Below, piece by piece: positions 15,541 to 20,612 of a stretch of 20,612 bases of DNA. The stretch covers positions 1 through 20,612 of the forward strand of contig JBNMJS010000027.1 of the NCBI GenBank assembly GCA_050873965.1. Reading direction: 5' to 3'. Origin of the DNA: UBA2883 sp050873965 (GTDB taxonomy: Bacteria > Cyanobacteriota > Vampirovibrionia > Gastranaerophilales > Gastranaerophilaceae). The position numbers and the translations under genes were made by a program. How positions within the stretch are numbered: the stretch's first letter is position 1; every line of letters begins with the position of its first letter. The notes under the pieces were generated by a model. The model worked only from the letters and a program-made list of their open reading frames with translations, was not told the origin of the DNA and did no database searches.

Positions 15541-16041
15541 TTATTCAGCTGAAGTTTCTTCAACTTCTTCTTCAATTGATTCTTTAACGATTTCAGAAGC
15601 AGAAACTGAAATGTTAAGTTCAGTTTTAACTTTTGAAGTTAATTTAATCAACATAGTATATTCACCAACTTTGTTAATTGGGTGATTCAAAGAAACAGTT
15701 TTCTTATCAATTTCGATATTGTGTTTGTCTTTGATTTCTTCACAAAGTTTCTTAGTAGTGATTGTACCGAATAATTTACCACTTTCACCAGCTTTTGCTG
15801 ATAATTCTAAAGTACCGATTTTTTCAATCAATTCAGCTTTAGCTAATGCTTCTTGGTGTAATTTTTCTTGTTTAACTCTGATTCTAGCAAGATTTTTTTC
15901 TCTATTTTTCAAAGCACCTTCAGTTGCCATTTCCGCAAAATCTTTAGGAATTAAGAAATTTCTTGCATAACCATCTTTAACAGTTATAACGTCACCTGTT
16001 TCACCAAGGTTTTGAACATCTTTTTTCAATATAACTTGCAT
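15541..16041 (-). CDS. rplI: 50S ribosomal protein L9
   Basis: L9 binds 23S rRNA at the base of the L1 stalk. The N-terminal domain signature is clear ('MQVILKKDVQNLGETGDV', 'VKDGYARNFLIPKDFA'), followed by the long connecting helix (about 45-75) and the C-terminal domain ('SGKLFGTITTKKL', then 'HPINKVGEY'). It has 166 residues against about 149 in E. coli and B. subtilis; the excess is mainly an acidic tail ('IEEEVEETSAE'). The start has an AAGGAG site. It follows the RseP-type protease on the same strand by 86 bases, with its own probable promoter between, and is not beside rpsF/rpsR as in many genomes. Confidence 0.97.
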   Translation of the reverse strand: MQVILKKDVQNLGETGDVITVKDGYARNFLIPKDFAEMATEGALKNREKNLARIRVKQEKLHQEALAKAELIEKIGTLELSAKAGESGKLFGTITTKKLCEEIKDKHNIEIDKKTVSLNHPINKVGEYTMLIKLTSKVKTELNISVSASEIVKESIEEEVEETSAE

Positions 16042-16062
16042 TCTATATTCTCCTTTTGCTAT

Positions 16063-16091
16063 TTATAATCATACTTGTGTCTATATGTTAA
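16063..16091 (-). promoter_or_regulatory. Probable rplI promoter
   Basis: On the minus strand TTAACA (plus coordinates 16086-16091), a 17-base spacer and TTATAA (16063-16068), preceded by TG-A as an extended -10, lie in the gap before rplI. A start a few bases on gives a short leader that begins just ahead of the AAGGAG ribosome site. Confidence 0.5.
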
Positions 16092-16127
16092 CCGAAACAT
16101 ATTGTAATGTCGAGTGTTTGTAAAATT

Positions 16128-17504
16128 TTATAACTTTTGAGTCACCAAAGCATATATATCATTGAAAATTACAAATATCATCAACGCTATTAAAATAAAG
16201 AAACTAATGTTTGCAATCATTTCAACAACCTTATCTGATACTTTTTTGCCTCTAATTTTTTCAATTATCAAGAATAATACATGCCCGCCATCTAATGCTG
16301 GTATAGGTAAAAAATTTACAATAGCCAAATCCATAGAAATAATAGCAGTTAATAATAATCCATAGAATATACCATTATTGCTAATAATATCACCACCAAC
16401 TTTTGTTATTGCAACGATACCATGCAAATCTTTTAGAGGAACTTCTCCTGTGAATGCTTGTTTTAAACCAACTAACATCAAATATGTATTCTCATTCAAA
16501 TATTTAACACTACCCACAACGGCACCAAATAATGACTTTGTAGGTTTCAATTTTTCTTTAGATTCTAACTGAATACCAACAGCACCACTTTTTGTTGGAT
16601 ATAATGATTTTAATCTCAAATATTTATTATTACGTTCAACAACCATATTTAAAGGTTTTTTATTGTCAGAAATAGCCTCAGCAATATCTAATAATGTACA
16701 ATTACCATCTGATACGTAATAAGATTTATTTTCTAGATTTCCAAGAGTATCACGTAACTTAATAACTCTAGAACTCAATTTATATTGATTATCTTTGTAA
16801 GGTTTTATACCACGAGCAACATTTTTATCTAAAGTTACAGGCTTTTCATTCAAAAATTCTGGCAAACGAATTGCTACATCAGCTGGAACAACTTCATCTT
16901 TTGTAAGTCCAGGATTTAATCTTTTAAGTCTTGCTAAATTTGATTCAACAAAATCAGGATCAACTAAGCCATCTTTACCTTTGCTCAATTGAATAATTGC
17001 CAATAACACAGATGTACTTGTAATTTTTGTATTGTTAACAGATACAATTCTATCACCCGTTTTCAAACCAGAGTTCCAAACAGATGCATCTTTTGGAGCA
17101 ACAATTTGAGAAACTTTAACATCATAAGCACCCGATGGCAAATAATGCCATATTAATGCTGAAAATAATACTAAGAAAAATGCACATACCACATTTGCAA
17201 AAACGCCTGCTGACACGACCACAAAACGTTGCCAAATAGGTTTGTTCATAAATCTTTCAGGAGAATCCTCTGGCAAATCACAATCTTTGTCATCTTCTGC
17301 AAACGAAACATAACCACCTAATAACAATGCATGAACCAAAACTGTTACATCTCCAACTTTTTTTTCAAACAATGTAGGACCAAGTGGCAAACCAAATCCA
17401 AATTTATCAACCTTTATACCAAATGACTTTGCAGCAATAAAATGACCTGCTTCATGGACAATGATTAATAAACTCAACAAAAGTAACATAATTATGATAG
17501 ACAT
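16128..17504 (-). CDS. rseP: RseP-type site-2 intramembrane zinc metalloprotease
   Basis: This 458-residue polytopic membrane protease is of family M50, which cuts membrane-bound anti-sigma factors and remnant signal peptides. The zinc motif HEAGH (17-21) is in the first helix and the third-ligand motif 'LPIPALDGGH' (Asp405) is near the C-terminus, followed by two helices. Between them is a PDZ region. 'SGLKTGDRIVSVNNTKI' (about 140-165) is a normal PDZ front half. About 100 residues of unrecognised sequence ('LNPGLTKDEVVPADVAIRL' and beyond) follow before a second PDZ-like end ('AISDNKKPLNMVVERNNKY', about 285-305). E. coli RseP has two full PDZ domains and most single-PDZ homologues are about 100 residues shorter. 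The start has AGAGGA. No anti-sigma gene is adjacent. Confidence 0.93.
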   Translation of the reverse strand: MSIIIMLLLLSLLIIVHEAGHFIAAKSFGIKVDKFGFGLPLGPTLFEKKVGDVTVLVHALLLGGYVSFAEDDKDCDLPEDSPERFMNKPIWQRFVVVSAGVFANVVCAFFLVLFSALIWHYLPSGAYDVKVSQIVAPKDASVWNSGLKTGDRIVSVNNTKITSTSVLLAIIQLSKGKDGLVDPDFVESNLARLKRLNPGLTKDEVVPADVAIRLPEFLNEKPVTLDKNVARGIKPYKDNQYKLSSRVIKLRDTLGNLENKSYYVSDGNCTLLDIAEAISDNKKPLNMVVERNNKYLRLKSLYPTKSGAVGIQLESKEKLKPTKSLFGAVVGSVKYLNENTYLMLVGLKQAFTGEVPLKDLHGIVAITKVGGDIISNNGIFYGLLLTAIISMDLAIVNFLPIPALDGGHVLFLIIEKIRGKKVSDKVVEMIANISFFILIALMIFVIFNDIYALVTQKL

Positions 17505-17567
17505 TGGATATTCCTCTTATAATTTTTTATAATTCTATCATAAACAAATATTTAACGTAAGCATAAA

Positions 17568-17602
17568 AAACAAAAAGGCACTATAAAAGTACCTTTTTGT
17601 TT
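17568..17602 (-). terminator. Intrinsic terminator of the SFGQ protein gene
   Basis: AAACAAAAAGG (17568-17578) pairs with 17592-17602 over 11 bp, with two further AC/GT pairs after one mismatch and a short loop. On the minus strand it is followed by a T-rich run (TTTTTT within 20 bases), 36 bases after the stop of the gene at 17638. Confidence 0.8.
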
Positions 17603-17637
17603 AAAGTTCGTATTAGTAATGTTTTAAATAATTTTTA

Positions 17638-18075
17638 TTATGCTACTGTTTCAGTTGCTGCTGCTTCACCTTTCTTAAATAAGCCGGTAACTGCATCCAT
17701 TGCAACTTTACCTTTACTTACTAACCATTCACCAGCACCATCTAATGCACCAAACATTTTCTTAGCAGGTTCTTTCAAACCACCTAATTTTTCACAATTT
17801 TTAATAGAATCAGGAATATATTTACCAATATCCTTTAAAAAGCCTGTTTTATTACCAGCAACTAACAAGCCTGCTACTACCGCTGCAGTTGCTACTAATC
17901 CACCGATAACTTTAGCAGCTGTATGTTTTTTCTTAGGTTCTTTACCACTAATATCTACACTATCACCTTTTACATCTGTTGCATTAGGTTTTGCATAAGA
18001 TTGTGGCTTATTCATAACATCTGCTGCTGAATCAAAAACGCCCATTTTTTGACCGAAAGAAACACTGTTTACCAT
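17638..18075 (-). CDS. Single-TM protein with N-terminal SFGQ motif, unknown function
   Basis: This 145-residue protein has no signal peptide. It begins 'MVNSVSFGQKMGVF', followed by a polar, disordered-looking stretch to about 50, a Lys patch (48-50), one Ala/Gly/Val-rich membrane helix (about 54-74) and a basic C-terminal domain of about 70 residues that is probably helical. My impression from general knowledge is that short proteins with an N-terminal (N/S)FG motif recur in Gastranaerophilales-type genomes, but I cannot verify this and know of no assigned function. The start at 18075 is chosen for a GGAGG site five bases upstream; an in-frame ATG at 18105 would place it inside the gene. 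It is transcribed alone, with its own terminator, from a 228-base divergent gap. Confidence 0.75.
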   Translation of the reverse strand: MVNSVSFGQKMGVFDSAADVMNKPQSYAKPNATDVKGDSVDISGKEPKKKHTAAKVIGGLVATAAVVAGLLVAGNKTGFLKDIGKYIPDSIKNCEKLGGLKEPAKKMFGALDGAGEWLVSKGKVAMDAVTGLFKKGEAAATETVA

Positions 18076-18303
18076 ACGAACCTCCAATTTTTCTATTACA
18101 CACATATATATAAACGTTTAAAATAATATTTTTTTGCCTGCATGACAGTATTTTAAACATTTTTTGTTACATAAGTTAACGATAAATCAATAAAAAATAT
18201 TCATTAAATTGTTAAGTTTTATGAAGAAATCTACCTAAAATTTAGCAATTTTTATAAACTTATATACTTTAGATATATATAGGATATTAAAAGGAAAATT
18301 ATC
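18076..18303. other. 228-base divergent intergenic region
   Basis: This is the longest gap in the window. It must hold the promoters of the SFGQ gene (minus) and the coiled-coil gene (plus). It is very AT-rich, so many -10-like hexamers occur (for example TATACT at 18263-18268) and none can be singled out. A 10-base palindrome TAAACGTTTA lies at 18111-18120, upstream of the SFGQ gene, and could be an operator or chance. I see no small gene, hairpin RNA or riboswitch in it. Confidence 0.5.
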
Positions 18304-18897
18304 ATGGGGCACAATTATAACATTCCAAGCAATGATTCGTCTGGCTATCAAAAATTAATTGATAGTCAACAAGAATACATCAATAAACTACGTGGTAAAA
18401 AATCAGAAAATGAAACTGCTTGTAAAGTTTCCGGAAATAAACAAGACTTAGAACATCAAATTTGTAAGTATTTTACTAGTAAATTTGAGGATGCAAATAC
18501 TGAAAATAATGACTATCAACAAAAGTTACAAAAATTACAAGAACAAAAACAAATAGAAATAAAAAATGCAAGAGAAAAAGCAGAAGCAGCAGGTAAATCA
18601 CAACAAGAAATTGAACAAATAGTTTTTGATATAGAAAACAATTATGATAGCCAAATATCACTACTTCAATACAATATATCAAAATCTAACAAAAGTTTTC
18701 TAGCTGACAAAACTAATAAATTAGATGCACAAAGTGCATACAGAGAAGCACGATTTGATAACATATTTGCATCAAATAATTATATGGGTACATTACTAGA
18801 CTTAGGTAATGCTTATCACGATTTAGGCAAAATGCAACAATTTCAATCATTCTTAGAATCGCAAAGCAATAATAGTAATCGTAATTGGTTAACTTAA
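18304..18897 (+). CDS. Coiled-coil protein of unknown function (197 aa)
   Basis: I do not recognise this gene. It encodes 197 residues with no signal peptide or membrane helix. The middle (about 65-125) is a Gln/Glu/Lys-rich, heptad-like helix ('YQQKLQKLQEQKQIEIKNAR') typical of a coiled coil. The N-terminal 20 residues are Ser/Asn/Gly-rich, and the C-terminus is Gln/Asn/Ser-rich ('FQSFLESQSNNSNRNW'). It is probably a cytoplasmic structural or scaffold-type protein. The start is supported by AAAAGGA upstream of the ATG. It stands alone on its strand, and its stop codon touches the stop codon of the opposing transporter gene with no base between. Confidence 0.75.
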   Translation: MGHNYNIPSNDSSGYQKLIDSQQEYINKLRGKKSENETACKVSGNKQDLEHQICKYFTSKFEDANTENNDYQQKLQKLQEQKQIEIKNAREKAEAAGKSQQEIEQIVFDIENNYDSQISLLQYNISKSNKSFLADKTNKLDAQSAYREARFDNIFASNNYMGTLLDLGNAYHDLGKMQQFQSFLESQSNNSNRNWLT

Positions 18898-20487
18898 TTA
18901 TTCATCAACGATTAAACCTTCTGCCGCCAATGAACGTATAGACTTCATCAACAATAGTAATGGTATAATCATAAAACATGCTGCTGCAAATATTCTGAAT
19001 GTATCAATATATGCCCACAAAGTTGCTTGCAATTGTAACTGTTTATACAACAATCCATGAGCCATATTAGTAGCAACATTCGGATCAACTGTTGTAGGTA
19101 TAAAACTTTGAGCATAAGCACTAACTCGTTCAACAAATGCTTGATTTGTATCTCTTAAATGACCAACCATCATCATTTGGTGTTTTTGAGAGAATCTTGA
19201 AATCAATGTTGTAACTAATGATGTACCAATTGCACCACCGATATTTTTCAACATATTTTGAACACCTGTAGCGTTTGTAAGTTGTGAATTCTTCAATGTA
19301 ATCATTGATAAGTTAATGATTGGAACCATAGAGAATGTTAAACCGACACCGAACAAATAGTTAGGGAATGCAATATCAATCAATGCAACTTGTAAGTTTA
19401 ATTGACCGAACAACAAACCACCACAACCAATCAAGAATAATCCCATCATTACTTGGGCTCTTTCACTAACTTTATTATTCAACAATGCTGAACAAATAAT
19501 ACCTGTCATACAACCAGCACCACGAGGTACCATTGAAATACCACTCAAGAAAGATGTATAACCCATCAAAGATTGTAACATTGATGGCAAAATTGCAGAA
19601 GATGCCATCAATACAGCCATCAATACAATTTGAATAACCGTACCAAAGAAGAAATTTCTATCTTTCATAACATCTAAATCAATCAAAGCATTTTTCTTAT
19701 CTCTAAGTTGGACAATAAAGAATGCGATGCAGGATATTACAGACACTGCAGATAGCCAACAAACCCAAGTTGAACCAAACCAGTCAGCATCATTACCTTT
19801 ATCTAATACAACCTGTAAAGCAACAATCCAACCTACAAGGAAGAACAAACCCCAGTTATCAAGTTTTACACCGTCAACTTTTCTACCATAAGGTGAATCT
19901 TCTAACAATGTTTTTGCAGCGATAAAAGCTAATATACCAAAAGGTAAGTTAATCAAATAAATATATGGCCAAGACCAGTTTTCTGTAATCCAACCACCTA
20001 ATGCAGGTCCAAGAATAGGTCCCATTACGACTGCGAAACCAAACAAAGACATGGCTTTACCACGTTCTTCTTTTGGGAAACATTCTAACATCATTGCTTG
20101 TGATAATGGCAAAATCGCACCACCACCAATACCTTGCAAGAATCTTGAAACAATAATTTCTTCCAAAGAACGAGAACAACCACACATAGCAGATGCAATG
20201 GTAAATAATGCTACACTAAATAGGAAATAGTTATTACGTCCAAATTTTTTACATAAAAAATCTACACAAGGAATAATCAAACCACTGGCAATCAAATAGA
20301 ATGTCAAAATCCAAGTTGATTCGTTGTGACTGACAGAAAAAGTACCAGCCATATATGGCAATGCAACGTTTGAAATAGTTTCATCTAATACAAACATAAA
20401 CATTGAAATCATCAATGGAATAGAAATTATCCAAGGATTTTTGGAAGGTTTCCATACTTCTTCTTGTGCTATATTTTCTTCAGGCAT
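18898..20487 (-). CDS. DHA2-family multidrug efflux transporter, EmrB/QacA type (14 TM)
   Basis: This 529-residue major-facilitator protein exports drugs or other hydrophobic compounds by proton antiport across the inner membrane. It follows EmrB along its length: 'FVLDETISNVALPYMAG' in TM1, a motif A variant ('DFLCKKFGRNNYF'), 'FLQGIGGGAILPLSQAM' and the antiporter motif C 'GPILGPALGGWITENW' at about 155-172. The remainder is hydrophobic, compatible with 14 membrane helices. EmrB works with a periplasmic EmrA/HlyD-type adaptor and an outer-membrane channel; no adaptor gene is in the window, but one could lie upstream beyond base 20612. The start has a strong GGAGGAG site. Confidence 0.92.
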   Translation of the reverse strand: MPEENIAQEEVWKPSKNPWIISIPLMISMFMFVLDETISNVALPYMAGTFSVSHNESTWILTFYLIASGLIIPCVDFLCKKFGRNNYFLFSVALFTIASAMCGCSRSLEEIIVSRFLQGIGGGAILPLSQAMMLECFPKEERGKAMSLFGFAVVMGPILGPALGGWITENWSWPYIYLINLPFGILAFIAAKTLLEDSPYGRKVDGVKLDNWGLFFLVGWIVALQVVLDKGNDADWFGSTWVCWLSAVSVISCIAFFIVQLRDKKNALIDLDVMKDRNFFFGTVIQIVLMAVLMASSAILPSMLQSLMGYTSFLSGISMVPRGAGCMTGIICSALLNNKVSERAQVMMGLFLIGCGGLLFGQLNLQVALIDIAFPNYLFGVGLTFSMVPIINLSMITLKNSQLTNATGVQNMLKNIGGAIGTSLVTTLISRFSQKHQMMMVGHLRDTNQAFVERVSAYAQSFIPTTVDPNVATNMAHGLLYKQLQLQATLWAYIDTFRIFAAACFMIIPLLLLMKSIRSLAAEGLIVDE

Positions 20488-20511
20488 AACTCCTCCTATT
20501 CTGTTTTTTAT

Positions 20512-20541
20512 ATTTTACTATAAATATTGTAAAATTTTCAA
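20512..20541 (-). promoter_or_regulatory. Probable promoter of the efflux transporter gene
   Basis: On the minus strand TTGAAA (plus coordinates 20536-20541), an 18-base spacer and TAAAAT (20512-20517) lie upstream of the transporter gene, leaving a leader of about 18 bases with the GGAGGAG ribosome site. This suggests the gene heads its own transcript. Confidence 0.5.
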
Positions 20542-20612
20542 CAATATTAATATATGAAATTATTTTATAAGAGATTTAATTAATTCTATTTAAATTATTA
20601 ATATTATTCTGG

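Overview
This window is an ordinary-looking stretch of an AT-rich bacterial chromosome (about 30 % G+C by eye; standard genetic code). It is dense with short operons on both strands, and no gap without a gene exceeds about 230 bp. The housekeeping genes (secG, folC, engB/ysxC, xerC-like, rplI, rseP) are all intact and the protein style is Gram-negative-like. The AT-rich coding, the many TPR and secreted hypothetical proteins, and one small protein with an N-terminal 'SFGQ' motif suggest a gut-type Vampirovibrionia/Gastranaerophilales (Melainabacteria) genome. That assignment is inference; no rRNA or unambiguous marker is present. I see no tRNA, rRNA, CRISPR array, insertion sequence or phage gene.

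Layout. (1) Bases 1-2426, plus strand: the C-terminal part of a pyruvate/indolepyruvate decarboxylase-type ThDP enzyme, then a complete acetolactate-synthase-like ThDP enzyme. (2) 4381-2459, minus: a four-gene unit of NrtR-type Nudix/winged-helix regulator, secG, a FabG-like SDR and a small exported protein. (3) 4516-8919, plus: a COG2509-type FAD protein with a cysteine cluster, a membrane sensor histidine kinase with no response regulator in the window, and folC. (4) 11846-8922, minus: an exported TPR protein, a 92-residue protein of unknown function and engB. (5) 11939-12862, plus: a XerC/XerD-type recombinase. (6) 13663-12881, minus: a cytoplasmic six-TPR protein. (7) 13774-15464, plus: two overlapping paralogous exported proteins of unknown function, followed by a bidirectional terminator. 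(8) 17504-15541, minus: an RseP-type site-2 protease, then ribosomal protein L9. (9) 18075-17638, minus: the SFGQ single-TM protein with its own terminator. (10) 18304-18897, plus: a coiled-coil protein. (11) 20487-18898, minus: an EmrB/QacA-type multidrug efflux transporter.

The most striking sequence-level pattern is at three plus-strand genes (starts at 810, 5911 and 13774). Each lacks a useful Shine-Dalgarno and has a good -10 hexamer ending exactly six bases before its ATG, as expected of leaderless mRNAs. Most of the other genes carry clear AGGAGG-type sites. Other points of interest are the Trp-to-Met change at the substrate-specificity position of the acetolactate-synthase-like enzyme, the eroded Nudix box of the NrtR-like protein, the tandem exported paralogues, the insertion in the RseP homologue, and the convergent gene pairs whose stop codons lie 0-2 bases apart.
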